DNA from: an uncultured Lachnospiraceae bacterium
GTDB taxonomy: Bacteria > Bacillota > Clostridia > Lachnospirales > Lachnospiraceae
DNA length: 64,000 nucleotides
Assembly: GCA_910584205.1 (NCBI GenBank)
Contig: CAJUAA010000007.1
Coordinates: 1 to 64,000, forward strand
Direction: 5' to 3'
Both the position numbers and the translations under genes were made by a program. This document shows positions 49,248-59,234 of the stretch, one piece after another (position 1 is the stretch's first letter; the number at the start of each line of letters is the position of its first letter). The notes beneath the pieces were generated by a model. It had not been told where the DNA came from. It did not search any database and worked only from the letters and a program-made list of their open reading frames with translations.

Positions 49248-49923
49248 AATAACCTCTTCCCCAGATGTTCTGTATATAGGATTCTCCGTTCTTCTCCAGC
49301 TTCCGCCGGATGTTTCGGATATGCACCATCACCGTATTGCCGGAATTTGGAAAAAACATCTCCTTCCAGATGGTCTCGTAAATCTCCTTCACAGAAAAAA
49401 CCTTTCTCGGATTGGATATGAGGAGGAGCAGGATCTGGTATTCCATCTCGGTCAAAGAGACGTCCTGTCCATGAATCTGCACCGTCTGCAAATCCTGATC
49501 AATGGTAAGATCCCGGTAAAAGATCAGCCTCTTTGTCTTCTCTTCCGTCCTCTGATAGACCCGGTACCGCCGAATCAGCGCTTTGACACGCGACAAAAGC
49601 TCCATATAGGAAAACGGTTTCACCAGATAATCGTCCCCTCCCGCTGAAAATCCGATCACCTTGTCATGCTCCCCGGATTTCGCGGTCAGAAAGAGAATCG
49701 GCACATTGGTTTTCTCCCTGATCCTCGTGCACGCCTGTATCCCGGATTCTCCCGGCATCATGATATCCAGGATCACAAGATCCACCCGTTCCGCCTGTTC
49801 CACTGCCTCCTGGGCGTTCACTGCCTCCAGGATCTCATATCCTTCGCTTCCCAGCATCATCCGGAGCACCTCCCGGATCTCCGGCTCATCATCTGCTATC
49901 AATATTCTCTGCTGTTCCTGCAT
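49237..49923 (-). CDS. OmpR-family response regulator
   Basis: Response regulator of 228 residues. The receiver domain has the acidic pair D11/D12, phosphoacceptor D53 (VILDIMMPGE) and K102 (YLVKPFSY). The C-terminal winged helix (SLTEMEYQILLLLISNPRKVFS) binds DNA. Overlaps the kinase gene by 11 bases. AGGAAAGGTG precedes the ATG. Resembles VanR-type regulators, but no vancomycin genes are near. Confidence 0.92.
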   Translation of the reverse strand: MQEQQRILIADDEPEIREVLRMMLGSEGYEILEAVNAQEAVEQAERVDLVILDIMMPGESGIQACTRIREKTNVPILFLTAKSGEHDKVIGFSAGGDDYLVKPFSYMELLSRVKALIRRYRVYQRTEEKTKRLIFYRDLTIDQDLQTVQIHGQDVSLTEMEYQILLLLISNPRKVFSVKEIYETIWKEMFFPNSGNTVMVHIRNIRRKLEKNGESYIQNIWGRGYCVN

Positions 49924-50029
49924 ATGTTCACCTTTCCTGTTCTGTCTGCCTGTTTTCAGTGTAACACGTTCCGCTCATTCCTGCGAGTATGACGACGCAC
50001 AATTAAGATTTCTTCAGAATTAAATGGAG

Positions 50030-51196
50030 CTACAAAACTGCAGCCCCATTTCCCGTCTCCACCACATAAAATTCTGCACGGCGTCCTGTCCTTTTCTCAT
50101 AATTCTGTCCGACTCTGCTGATAAATTCATTTGCCGCGCTGTTTTCCACGATGCTGACCGTACACCCTCCGAAGCCGGCGCCCATCATGCGGGATCCCAA
50201 CACGCCTTCGATATCCCAGGCTTCCTCCACCAGGATATCCAGTTCCTCGCAGGACACCTCGTAGTCTTCCTTCAGAGACAGATGCGAAGCATTCATGAGC
50301 TGTCCGAACTCCTCGATCTCTCCCTTTTTCAGCGCTTCCACCGCCTGGATCGTCCGCTGGTTTTCCGTCACGGCATGGCGGGCCCGCCGGAGCCTCACCG
50401 GATCACCGATCATTTCCTGCACCTGTTCAAACACCTCGGCAGTCAGCTCTCCCAGATTGCGGATGGCGATCACTGTCTGAAGCTCTTCCAGCGCTTTCCG
50501 GCACTGGGAACGGCGTTCCTGATACCGTTCATCCACCGCCAGCCGGACCTTCTGGCTGTTTGTAATAATAATCTTCTCATGCGGAAGGCGAAGCGGTGCA
50601 TATATATAAGAAAGATCACTTGTATCCAGGAAGATCGCATGGTCCTTTTTTCCCATGGCAATCGTAAACGGGTCCATAATCCCGCTGCCTGTACCTATAT
50701 ATTCATTCTCCGCCAGCTGGCTGAACAGGGCGATATCCACAAGGCTCATATCCTTCAGATCCATCAGCTCCTTCAGGATCAGCCCGGTCACCACCTCCAA
50801 AGACGCGGAGGAACCGATGCCAAGCCCTTTGGGAATGTCTCCGTAGTAAAGGATATCCAGCCCTCCGGATATCCGGCAGCCCTTGCTCATAAAGGTCTGT
50901 ACCACTCCTTTGGGGTAATTCCCCCAGCCGTCCTTCTGGCGGTAGGCAAGATCCGAAAGAGACGACCGGACCATCCCGCATTCCGGATAGTTCAGGGAAT
51001 AGAGACAGAGATCCGAATCCGTCCGCCGCCGGGCCGCCGCATAGGTCCCCACGGTAATGGCGCACGGAAATACATGCCCTCCGTTATAGTCGGTATGTTC
51101 TCCGATCAGATTGATGCGCCCCGGTGCAAAATAAACTCCCGGCTCGTCCCCTTCTCCATAGATCTCCAGAAATTTGTCCACTAACTGCTGTTTCAT
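50030..51196 (-). CDS. galK: Galactokinase
   Basis: Phosphorylates alpha-D-galactose at C1 for the Leloir pathway. The 388 residues carry the GHMP kinase motifs: GRINLIGEHTDYNGG (near 26-40), the ATP-binding PKGLGIGSSASLEV, and MMGAGFGGCTVSIVE. The second motif has GLGIGSS where most galactokinases have GAGLSSS, a mild divergence. AGAGGGAG precedes the ATG; the longer frame is 19 residues of unlikely sequence. It is monocistronic and works downstream of the alpha-galactosidase in this genome. Confidence 0.92.
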   Translation of the reverse strand: MKQQLVDKFLEIYGEGDEPGVYFAPGRINLIGEHTDYNGGHVFPCAITVGTYAAARRRTDSDLCLYSLNYPECGMVRSSLSDLAYRQKDGWGNYPKGVVQTFMSKGCRISGGLDILYYGDIPKGLGIGSSASLEVVTGLILKELMDLKDMSLVDIALFSQLAENEYIGTGSGIMDPFTIAMGKKDHAIFLDTSDLSYIYAPLRLPHEKIIITNSQKVRLAVDERYQERRSQCRKALEELQTVIAIRNLGELTAEVFEQVQEMIGDPVRLRRARHAVTENQRTIQAVEALKKGEIEEFGQLMNASHLSLKEDYEVSCEELDILVEEAWDIEGVLGSRMMGAGFGGCTVSIVENSAANEFISRVGQNYEKRTGRRAEFYVVETGNGAAVL

Positions 51197-51241
51197 CGTT
51201 CTCTCCCTCTTAAATTTCCGAACACAATATAGTTTTGGAAT

Positions 51242-51270
51242 ATCATAGCACATTTTATCTTTTTTGTTAA
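51242..51270 (-). promoter_or_regulatory. Sigma-A promoter of galK
   Basis: TTAACA (51265-51270), 17-base spacer, TATGAT (51242-51247) on the minus strand. Confidence 0.6.
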
Positions 51271-51289
51271 TACACTATCTTTCAACGCA

Positions 51290-51318
51290 TTGACTTTTCT
51301 CTTCTTCATGAGTACAAT
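51290..51318 (+). promoter_or_regulatory. Sigma-A promoter of uppP
   Basis: TTGACT (51290-51295), 17-base spacer, TACAAT (51313-51318); start codon 36 bases further on. Confidence 0.65.
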
Positions 51319-51353
51319 GAAATATAATCTTTTCTAAAAAAGGAGTATTTACC

Positions 51354-52172
51354 ATGCTGGAAATTTTAAAAGTAATGTTTCTGGGTATTGTGGAGGGCAT
51401 CACGGAATGGCTCCCCATATCCAGCACCGGACATATGATCCTTGTGGAAGAATTTATACAGCTGAATGTGTCCGCCGATTTTATGGAAATGTTTCGGGTG
51501 GTCATACAGCTGGGAGCCATCCTGGCAGTGGTCGTTCTCTATTTCCCGAAGCTGTGGCCCTTCTGCTCTCCCCGAAACGGATGGATCAAACGGGATACCT
51601 GGGCGCTGTGGTTCCGGGTCCTTGCAGCCGTCCTGCCGGCCGCAGCCATCGGGATTCCCTTTGACGACATGCTGGATGAAATGTTCTACAACCCGTGGAC
51701 TGTGGCAGTCACCCTCATTCTCTACGGCGTTCTCTTCATCGTCGTGGAAAACCGTAACCAGAGAAAACGCCCCCGCGTCACCTCCCTTGAAGATCTGACC
51801 TGGTCGCTGGCCATCGGCATCGGTATCTTTCAGGTCCTGTCCCTGATCCCCGGCACCTCCCGTTCCGGAGCCACGATCCTGGGCGCCATCCTGCTGGGAG
51901 CCTCCAGAAGCATCGCCGCGGAATTCAGTTTTTTCCTCGGGATCCCGGTCATGTTCGGCGCCAGCCTTTTAAAGCTTGTAAAGTTCGGCTTTGCCTTCTC
52001 CGGCGCGGAACTGGTGCTCCTGACCGTCGGCATGGTGACCGCGTTCCTCGTCTCCATCCTCGCCATCAGGTTTTTCATTGGCTATATTAAGAAAAATGAT
52101 TTTAAGCCCTTTGGATACTATCGGATCGTGCTCGGTATCCTGGTGCTGATCTACTTTATAATTATGAAATAA
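51354..52172 (+). CDS. uppP: Undecaprenyl-diphosphatase UppP/BacA
   Basis: Integral membrane phosphatase of 272 residues that recycles undecaprenyl pyrophosphate for cell-wall synthesis and gives bacitracin resistance. Both active-site motifs are present: [14 protein letters not shown] near 14-27 and [11 protein letters not shown] near 165-175. About eight hydrophobic helices. AAAGGAG precedes the ATG. Confidence 0.95.
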   Translation: MLEILKVMFLGIVEGITEWLPISSTGHMILVEEFIQLNVSADFMEMFRVVIQLGAILAVVVLYFPKLWPFCSPRNGWIKRDTWALWFRVLAAVLPAAAIGIPFDDMLDEMFYNPWTVAVTLILYGVLFIVVENRNQRKRPRVTSLEDLTWSLAIGIGIFQVLSLIPGTSRSGATILGAILLGASRSIAAEFSFFLGIPVMFGASLLKLVKFGFAFSGAELVLLTVGMVTAFLVSILAIRFFIGYIKKNDFKPFGYYRIVLGILVLIYFIIMK

Positions 52173-52219
52173 ACCGAAAGCTGTGACTTGATACGACTGC
52201 AAAAGAAAGGAAGGCAACA

Positions 52220-53527
52220 ATGTACAGAGACATTGCAAGACTGATTTTATACCGCGATCTGGGCGAAGACAGCATTCTCCGGAAGCTGTCCGGCATCTTC
52301 GAGGATTTTGACCTGGAACGGGGGACGCCCGCCGAACTGACTACCAGAATCTACCAGCAGATGAAAGCGCTTCTGGATCTGGCAACCCGCTACGGCTTTG
52401 ACAAAAACCTGTGGCACAACTATCTGACCTTTCTTCTGCTGACCAACGAAAATTCCTTCAGCATGACCAGCGAGAAGGTGGGCGCCAATGACGGGACCGT
52501 GAACCATTTTGCCAAGGGAGATTTCGCGGTTTTCAAAAAGCTCTTTGATTTTGATTTCGCTCCCATCGAGAGAGCGCTCGGCATCGACTGCTTCTCCACC
52601 ATCTGCCATTATCATTCCATTCAGAAGAAGGAACGGATGTATAATAAAAATGTCAGCGAAAAGGTGCAGATGGTCAGCGAACAGCTGGAACAGGCGGCGG
52701 ACGAAGAAGAGATGTTCCGCATTGTCACGGATTTCTATGCCGCTTACGGCGTCGGTATGTTCGGGCTGAACCGCGCATTCCGCATCCGCCATCTGCAGGA
52801 TGGCGTGGAATTTCTGCCCATCAACAATACGGACCGGGTCGTGCTGGACGATCTGATCGGCTATGAGATACAGAAGAAAAAGCTCATTGACAACACGGAA
52901 GCTTTCATCAAGGGACTTCCCTGCAACAACGTGCTTCTCTGCGGCGACGCGGGCACCGGAAAATCCACCAGCATCAAGGCGCTGCTGAACGAGTACTATG
53001 GCCAGGGACTCCGCATGATCGAGATCTATAAGCACCAGTTCCAGGACCTGTCCAGCATCATCGCACAGGTGAAGAACCGGAATTACCGTTTTATCATCTA
53101 CATGGATGACCTGTCCTTTGAGGAATTCGAGATCGAATACAAATATCTGAAGGCGGTCATCGAGGGCGGCATGGAGACCAAACCGGACAATGTGCTGATC
53201 TACGCCACCTCCAACCGCCGCCATTTGATCAAGGAAACCTGGAACGACCGGGACGACATGGAGGTCGACAACGGCATGCACCGCTCGGATACCATGCAGG
53301 AAAAGCTGTCCCTGGTGGCCCGGTTCGGCGTGACGATCTATTACGGCAAACCGTCTCCGAAGGAATATTTTACGATCGTAAGGCAACTGCGGAAGCGTTA
53401 CCCGTCCATCACCTGTTCCGATGAGGAGCTGTGCGCGGAAGCGAACAAGTGGGAGCTGAGCCACGGAGGCATCTCCGGCAGGACGGCACAGCAGTTTATC
53501 AACTATATGGCCGCAAGGGAATCGTAG
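52220..53527 (+). CDS. DUF815 AAA-type ATPase
   Basis: Cytosolic ATPase of 435 residues in the DUF815 family. The Walker A GDAGTGKS is at 242-249, Walker B is FIIYMDDLSF, and sensor ATSNRRHL follows. The N-terminal 200 residues are family-specific and helical. AAAGGAAGG precedes the ATG. It is 47 bases downstream of uppP and may be cotranscribed. A terminator lies 16 bases past its stop. Function uncharacterised; related proteins are predicted remodelling ATPases. Confidence 0.88.
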   Translation: MYRDIARLILYRDLGEDSILRKLSGIFEDFDLERGTPAELTTRIYQQMKALLDLATRYGFDKNLWHNYLTFLLLTNENSFSMTSEKVGANDGTVNHFAKGDFAVFKKLFDFDFAPIERALGIDCFSTICHYHSIQKKERMYNKNVSEKVQMVSEQLEQAADEEEMFRIVTDFYAAYGVGMFGLNRAFRIRHLQDGVEFLPINNTDRVVLDDLIGYEIQKKKLIDNTEAFIKGLPCNNVLLCGDAGTGKSTSIKALLNEYYGQGLRMIEIYKHQFQDLSSIIAQVKNRNYRFIIYMDDLSFEEFEIEYKYLKAVIEGGMETKPDNVLIYATSNRRHLIKETWNDRDDMEVDNGMHRSDTMQEKLSLVARFGVTIYYGKPSPKEYFTIVRQLRKRYPSITCSDEELCAEANKWELSHGGISGRTAQQFINYMAARES

Positions 53528-53543
53528 GCATCCCGCAGAAAAC

Positions 53544-53593
53544 GACAGGGGGATGGGACAGCGCCGAAGCGTTGTTCCATCCCCTGTTGTTTC
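53544..53593. terminator. Bidirectional terminator between DUF815 and purB genes
   Basis: Arms GACAGGGGGATGGGA and TCCATCCCCTGTT with CAGCGCCGAAGCGTTG inside the loop, followed by GTTTCCCTT. The genes converge here. Confidence 0.65.
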
Positions 53594-53605
53594 CCTTATG
53601 TTCTG

Positions 53606-55039
53606 TTATACGTTGATATCCGCTTTCATTCCCAGCAGATCTCTGTTTTCTTCCAGAATCGGCCTTACCACGTCCTTTAAAAACGCTTCCACCTGCAGCG
53701 CGGAACGGCCCACATAGCGGGACGGCTCCATACAGGCCTTCAGCTCTTCCATGGTCATATTGAACGCCGGGTCCGCAGCGATCAGCTCCAGCAGATTGTT
53801 TTCCTTTCCCTCTGCCTTCACATTCCTTCCTGCCTCCATGGACAGCGTACGGATCTTCTCGTGCAGCTCCTGGCGGTCTCCGCCCGCCTTCACCGCGTCC
53901 ATCATGATATTTTCCGTGGCCATGAAGGGCAGCTCGCTCATCAGGCGCTTTTCGATGACCTTCGGATAGACCACCAGCCCGTCCACCACGTTCAGGCACA
54001 GGTCCAGAATCCCGTCAACGGCGAGAAAGCCTTCCGGAACCGACAGGCGCTTATTGGCCGAATCGTCCAGCGTCCGCTCGAACCACTGGGTCGCGGAAGT
54101 GATCGCCGGATTCAGGGCGTCGATCATCACATAGCGGGAGAGGGACGCGATGCGCTCGCTCCTCATGGGATTCCTCTTATACGCCATGGCGGAGGAACCG
54201 ATCTGGGATTTTTCAAAGGGCTCTTCCACTTCCTTCAGATGCTGAAGCAGACGGATGTCGTTGGACATCTTATGGGCGGACGCCGCGATCCCCGCCAGTA
54301 CGTTCAGCACTCTGGTATCTGTCTTGCGGGAATAGGTCTGCCCGGACACCGGCACACAGCTCTCAAATCCCATCTTCCGTGCAATCATCGGATCGATCCG
54401 GTCAATGGTCTCCTGGTCCCCTTCAAAAAGTTCCAGAAAGCTCGCCTGAGTCCCGGTCGTCCCTTTGGACCCCAGAAGCTTCATGGTGCTCAGCACATGG
54501 TCCACATCCTCCAGATCCATGCAGAACTCCTGCAGCCACAGAGACGCCCTCTTGCCTACAGTCGTAGGCTGCGCCGGCTGGAAATGGGTAAACGCCAGCG
54601 TCGGCAGGGATCGGTACTGTTCCGCAAAATCCGCCAGTTCCGCTATGACATTGATCAGCTTTTTCCTGACCAGGCGCAGCGCCTCGGTCATGACGATGAT
54701 GTCCGTATTGTCCCCCACATAGCAGGAAGTAGCTCCCAGATGGATGATCCCCTTCGCCTTCGGGCACTGTACGCCGTAGGCGTACACATGGGACATGACG
54801 TCATGGCGCACCTCTTTTTCACGGGCCTTCGCCACGTCGTAGTTGATATCCTCGGCATGGGCTTTCAATTCTTCGATCTGCTCCTGGGTAATGGGCAGGC
54901 CCAGTTCTTTTTCCGTCTCTGCCAGCGCGATCCACAGCTTTCTCCAGGTGCGGAATTTCTTGTCCGGAGAGAAGATATACTGCATCTCTTTGCTGGCATA
55001 CCGCTCAGACAGCGGGCTTTGATATCTGTCTGTACTCAT
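53606..55039 (-). CDS. purB: Adenylosuccinate lyase
   Basis: Fumarase-superfamily enzyme of 477 residues acting twice in purine synthesis (SAICAR to AICAR and adenylosuccinate to AMP). The family signature GSSAMAYKRNPMRSE is present, with HLGATSCYVGDN and TFEHFQPAQPTT-like segment AFTHFQPAQPTT carrying the catalytic histidine. AAAGGAA precedes the ATG. It follows purC, which supplies its substrate. Confidence 0.95.
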   Translation of the reverse strand: MSTDRYQSPLSERYASKEMQYIFSPDKKFRTWRKLWIALAETEKELGLPITQEQIEELKAHAEDINYDVAKAREKEVRHDVMSHVYAYGVQCPKAKGIIHLGATSCYVGDNTDIIVMTEALRLVRKKLINVIAELADFAEQYRSLPTLAFTHFQPAQPTTVGKRASLWLQEFCMDLEDVDHVLSTMKLLGSKGTTGTQASFLELFEGDQETIDRIDPMIARKMGFESCVPVSGQTYSRKTDTRVLNVLAGIAASAHKMSNDIRLLQHLKEVEEPFEKSQIGSSAMAYKRNPMRSERIASLSRYVMIDALNPAITSATQWFERTLDDSANKRLSVPEGFLAVDGILDLCLNVVDGLVVYPKVIEKRLMSELPFMATENIMMDAVKAGGDRQELHEKIRTLSMEAGRNVKAEGKENNLLELIAADPAFNMTMEELKACMEPSRYVGRSALQVEAFLKDVVRPILEENRDLLGMKADINV

Positions 55040-55095
55040 TTTCCATTCCTTTCTGAAACGCTTCTGCCGTCCTTACGGCTTCCGCGCCCGCCTTC

Positions 55096-55803
<708 letters not shown>

Positions 55804-55889
55804 TTGCTCTACCGTCCTTTTCTAATGCATGCGCGCGCCTCTGACAGGCGCTCTGCCCGATATGAAACTACTGTCTGTAAGGTGTCTCC

Positions 55890-55918
55890 ATTATAGCAAC
55901 AAGTCCCTGAAGTGTAAA
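55890..55918 (-). promoter_or_regulatory. Sigma-A promoter of purC-purB
   Basis: TTTACA (55913-55918), 17-base spacer, TATAAT (55890-55895) on the minus strand, just past the end of the ABC ATPase gene. Confidence 0.7.
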
Positions 55919-55926
55919 GCATTTCT

Positions 55927-56712
55927 TTACCCCTGGGTAAATCTTGACAGGAACTGCCTGGTCCGCTCTTCATGGGAATGCTCGAATACCTGTTCCGGTG
56001 TGCCCTGCTCCAGAATATAGCCGTCGTCCATGAAAATCACATGGCTCGCCACGTCTCTGGCAAACGCCATCTCATGGGTAACGATGATCATGGTCGTCTT
56101 CTGGTCCGCCAGTTCCTTCATGACCCTTAAAACCTCTCCGGTCAGCTCCGGGTCCAGCGCGGAGGTCGGTTCGTCAAAACAGAGGATGTCCGGCCGGAGC
56201 GCCAGTGCACGGGCGATGGCCACACGCTGGCACTGTCCCCCGGACAGCTGATGGGGATAATTGTTCATCCGGTCCGCCAGGCCCATCTGCCGCAGCAGTT
56301 CCTCCGCCAGTACCCGGATTTCCTCCTGGATCTCCTTTTTCCTCACCTTGTAATCCGGCTGTTCCTTCGCCAGCAGTTCCTTCGCCAGCATGACGTTCTG
56401 AAGGGCCGTATACTGGGGGAACAGGTTAAAGGACTGGAACACCAGCCCGAAATGCAGCCTCTTTTTGCGGATCTCCGATTCCTGAAAGGTGGAGCGGTCG
56501 CCGCTGTCAAACAGCGTCTCCCCGCATACCCGGATGATCCCCCGGTCCGGACGCTCCAGAAAATTCAGGCACCGCAGCAGCGTCGTCTTCCCGCTGCCGG
56601 AAGAACCGATGATGGAGAGCACCTGGCCCTCTTCCAGAGAAAAGCTGATGTCCTTCAGCACTTCTGTTTTTTCAAATGATTTGCATATGTGTTCTGCTTC
56701 CAGTATTGCCAT
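55927..56712 (-). CDS. Polar amino-acid ABC transporter ATP-binding protein (GlnQ-like)
   Basis: ATPase of 261 residues. Walker A GSSGSGKTT near 36-44, signature LSGGQCQRVAIARAL, Walker B ILCFDEPTSALDPE and the H-loop VTHEM are all present. Works with the permease encoded 15 bases upstream. Family: histidine/glutamine/cystine importers. Confidence 0.94.
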   Translation of the reverse strand: MAILEAEHICKSFEKTEVLKDISFSLEEGQVLSIIGSSGSGKTTLLRCLNFLERPDRGIIRVCGETLFDSGDRSTFQESEIRKKRLHFGLVFQSFNLFPQYTALQNVMLAKELLAKEQPDYKVRKKEIQEEIRVLAEELLRQMGLADRMNNYPHQLSGGQCQRVAIARALALRPDILCFDEPTSALDPELTGEVLRVMKELADQKTTMIIVTHEMAFARDVASHVIFMDDGYILEQGTPEQVFEHSHEERTRQFLSRFTQG

Positions 56713-56727
56713 GAGCCTTTCCCTCCT

Positions 56728-57414
56728 CTACCTGAAATAATCCAGCTTCTTTTCCAGCCTGCCCAGCAGCACCGTCAGGATCCCGCTGAAGATCAGATAA
56801 TAGACCGCCGTAAAAAACATGGGCCAGATGGCGCCCGAGATGCCCTGGGACCCCTTCATGAACGCCTGCCCCGCCCAGATGATCTCCTGCAGGGCGATGA
56901 TCCTCGCCAGAGACGTATCCTTTACCAGCGTAATGATCTCATTGGACATGGGCGGTACGATGCGCTTGATCATCTGCAGCAGCGTGACCCGGAAGAAGAT
57001 CTGGCTCCTAGTCATGCCCAGCACCAGGCCCGCCTCTTCCTGCCCCACGGGAACGCTCTGGATCCCGCCCCGGTAGATCTCCGAGAAATAGCAGGCGTAA
57101 TTAAAGATGAAGGATACGGACGCCGCCAGAAAGCGTCCCGCTTCCCCGCCGCCCCAGATGGGCTTTCCCAGCACCAGGCCGGGAAAATAATAGATAATCA
57201 GAAGCTGGATCATCAGCGGCGTTCCCCGTATGATCCAGACGATAATCTTCGTAAAATAACTCAAAGGCCGGAAACGCGACATGGAGCCAAAGGCAATGAC
57301 AAGCCCCAGAGGGACCGCGCCCAGCAACGTGACCGCAAAAAGCTTCAGTGTCTGCAAAAACCCCACATTCAGCGACTGAATGACGATGGGCATCTGTTCC
57401 AGAATCAGTTCCAT
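56728..57414 (-). CDS. Polar amino-acid ABC transporter permease
   Basis: HisM/GlnP-type permease of 228 residues with about five transmembrane helices. The start QSLNVGFLQTLKLFAVTL and the coupling loop EEAGLVLGMTRSQIFFRVTLLQMIKRIVPPMSNEII are typical. A hairpin separates it from the binding-protein gene upstream. Confidence 0.94.
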   Translation of the reverse strand: MELILEQMPIVIQSLNVGFLQTLKLFAVTLLGAVPLGLVIAFGSMSRFRPLSYFTKIIVWIIRGTPLMIQLLIIYYFPGLVLGKPIWGGGEAGRFLAASVSFIFNYACYFSEIYRGGIQSVPVGQEEAGLVLGMTRSQIFFRVTLLQMIKRIVPPMSNEIITLVKDTSLARIIALQEIIWAGQAFMKGSQGISGAIWPMFFTAVYYLIFSGILTVLLGRLEKKLDYFR

Positions 57415-57440
57415 GTATGTATTCCCGCCTTCCTAAAAAT

Positions 57441-57470
57441 ACAGGGGGCGAAAAAGGCTCCGCCCCCTGT
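57441..57470 (-). terminator. Intercistronic attenuator in the amino-acid ABC operon
   Basis: Perfect 10-bp arms ACAGGGGGCG / CGCCCCCTGT with a 10-nt loop, followed on the minus strand by ATTTTTAGG. It lies between binding-protein and permease genes, so the binding protein should be made in excess. Confidence 0.8.
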
Positions 57471-57496
57471 CTCTCTGATTGTCTGTATCCGTTCCG

Positions 57497-58396
57497 TTAC
57501 TGCTCGATCACAGCCGCCTGTACCTTGTAGGTCTCCGCACACGCCGTCATGCTGCCGTCTGCGTAGGAAGCGGCAAAGAACTCATTGAGCGCCGCCGCCA
57601 GATCAGACCCCTTCCGGAAACCGACGCCGTACTCCTCGCTGTTCAGCTGCACCGTATAAGTCAGGTCCGCATAACCGGTTCCTTCCCCTACCATGGCCGC
57701 CGCCATCAGAGAATCGATGACTGCCGCGTCGGAAGTGCCTGCCGCAACTTCCATCAGCGCGTCGGACTGTGCCTTCACCGGCGTAAACTCAAGATTCAAC
57801 TCGGTCACCTGCGCCTCGCCTGCGCTGCCCGCCTCTACGGCGAACGTCAGTTCGGAAAGGCTGTCTACATCCTGATACTGGTCTTTCTTATCCGCCGGAA
57901 CGATCACGATCTGCGCATTGTTGCAGTATGCGTTGGAGCATTCCATGGCGCTCTTCACCTCATCTGTGAGGGTCATGCCGTTCCATACGCAGTCAATGGT
58001 CCTGCCGTCCAGCTCCATGATCTTGTTATCCCAGTCGATCTCCACGAACTCCACGTCCACGCCCAGGCTCTCGCCGAACGCCTTCGCCATGTCCGCGTCA
58101 AATCCGATCCATTCGCCGCTCTCATCCTTGTAATCCATAGGTTCAAAATCTGTGATACCGACTACCAGCGTTCCTTTTCCCTGAACGTATGCAAGGTCGC
58201 TGTCTCCGGATGCCTCTGCGTCCGCCGCGGGAGCCTCCGCATCCTCCGGCGTTTCTGCATCCGCGTCCGTCTCTGCCGGAGCTTCCGTCTCCGCCGGCGC
58301 CTCTGTCTGTGCAGCGTCCTTTCCGCCGCATCCGGCCACCATCGCTGCGGTCATAACGCCTGCCAGCATCACTGCGATCCACTTTTTCATCTTCAT
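57497..58396 (-). CDS. Polar amino-acid ABC transporter substrate-binding lipoprotein
   Basis: Lipoprotein of 299 residues. The signal peptide ends in a lipobox (MVAGC, C23). An Ala/Glu/Thr-rich acidic linker spans about 27-65. The SBP_bac_3 domain follows (LVVGITDFEPMDYKDESGEWIGFD, then DCVWNGMTLTDEV). The GITDFEPMDY start and the genes downstream indicate import of a polar amino acid. GGAGG precedes the ATG. First gene of the three-gene operon. Confidence 0.93.
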   Translation of the reverse strand: MKMKKWIAVMLAGVMTAAMVAGCGGKDAAQTEAPAETEAPAETDADAETPEDAEAPAADAEASGDSDLAYVQGKGTLVVGITDFEPMDYKDESGEWIGFDADMAKAFGESLGVDVEFVEIDWDNKIMELDGRTIDCVWNGMTLTDEVKSAMECSNAYCNNAQIVIVPADKKDQYQDVDSLSELTFAVEAGSAGEAQVTELNLEFTPVKAQSDALMEVAAGTSDAAVIDSLMAAAMVGEGTGYADLTYTVQLNSEEYGVGFRKGSDLAAALNEFFAASYADGSMTACAETYKVQAAVIEQ

Positions 58397-58458
58397 TTCC
58401 TCCTCTGATTTCCATATGTTACTACTTTACCATGATAAAGCAGTTAAACAACACTGAA

Positions 58459-58487
58459 ATCATAACAGGAATACGGGCGGTTGTCAA
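58459..58487 (-). promoter_or_regulatory. Sigma-A promoter of the amino-acid ABC operon
   Basis: TTGACA (58482-58487), 17-base spacer, TATGAT (58459-58464) on the minus strand. Confidence 0.75.
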
Positions 58488-58529
58488 GATTTATTATTTT
58501 TAATATCGGCTCCCGCCGCCATCCGCGGA

Positions 58530-59234
58530 TCATCCTTTCAGCAGCCCGTTCCGGTATTCCCGCTCCCACCGGAGCAGTTTTTTCTGTGGGTCTTCCGAAT
58601 CCGGCCGTTTCTTCCCGGCTCCCGGCAGGATCCCCTCCGCCAGCTGCCGGGCCAGCTCCGCCTGCTGTCTGGCCTCCTCATCCGGCTGATACCTGCAGGA
58701 GGTCTCGAAGCACTCCGCCGCCTCCTCGAAGAGAAACTGTCTGGCGCAGCACACGCCCAGGTTGTTCCACACCGCTCCGTAAAAACCCATTCCCAGGCGG
58801 CTGTTCTGATGCATGCGCAGAATCCGGCGGTACTCCTCCATGGCCGCCCATTCGTTCCGGCTGTCCAGCAGTTCATCGGCGCGCAGCTTCAGCCGCTCCT
58901 GCTCCTGCAGGTTCACAAGCCCTTTCAGACGCTCTCCAAGCCCCGTCAGTTCATCGACCGTATAGAGTCCGGACGCTCCCGCCGCCATGAGCACCAGATT
59001 CTGGAAATTCGTTCCGGACGAGCTGCCGTTTCTGATCCGTCCGGCAAGATCCTTCGCCCCGGTCTCCTCCAGCCAGCGGCACAGACGCTCGTCGAAGAAA
59101 TTCCGGTCCACCAGGCAGATATTGTGATACAGGAAATACGACAGTTCCTCCAGGCTGTACAGATTCAGTCCCGCCTGTTCCACATAGAAAGGCGTTTTCG
59201 TCCTTTTATATTTACAGATCACCGCCAGACCCAT
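58530..59234 (-). CDS. TPR-like protein of the DUF5716/DUF5717 operon
   Basis: Protein of 234 residues. It begins MGLAVICKYKRTKTPFYVEQ, then a helical segment (SLEELSYFLYHNICLVD) and C-terminal tetratricopeptide-like repeats (WNNLGVCCARQFLFEEAAECFETSCRY). No membrane segment. Its start overlaps the DUF5716 gene by 23 bases, with GGAGGACGG before the ATG, so it is translationally coupled. It appears in the same position in other Lachnospiraceae as I recall them. The TPR repeats suggest a scaffold or adaptor. Function unknown. Confidence 0.75.
   Translation of the reverse strand: MGLAVICKYKRTKTPFYVEQAGLNLYSLEELSYFLYHNICLVDRNFFDERLCRWLEETGAKDLAGRIRNGSSSGTNFQNLVLMAAGASGLYTVDELTGLGERLKGLVNLQEQERLKLRADELLDSRNEWAAMEEYRRILRMHQNSRLGMGFYGAVWNNLGVCCARQFLFEEAAECFETSCRYQPDEEARQQAELARQLAEGILPGAGKKRPDSEDPQKKLLRWEREYRNGLLKG

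Noticed and set aside
55833..55850. Purine riboswitch in the purC leader
   Set aside because: Only a small GCGCCT/AGGCGC hairpin is present; the conserved three-way junction and loops are absent.
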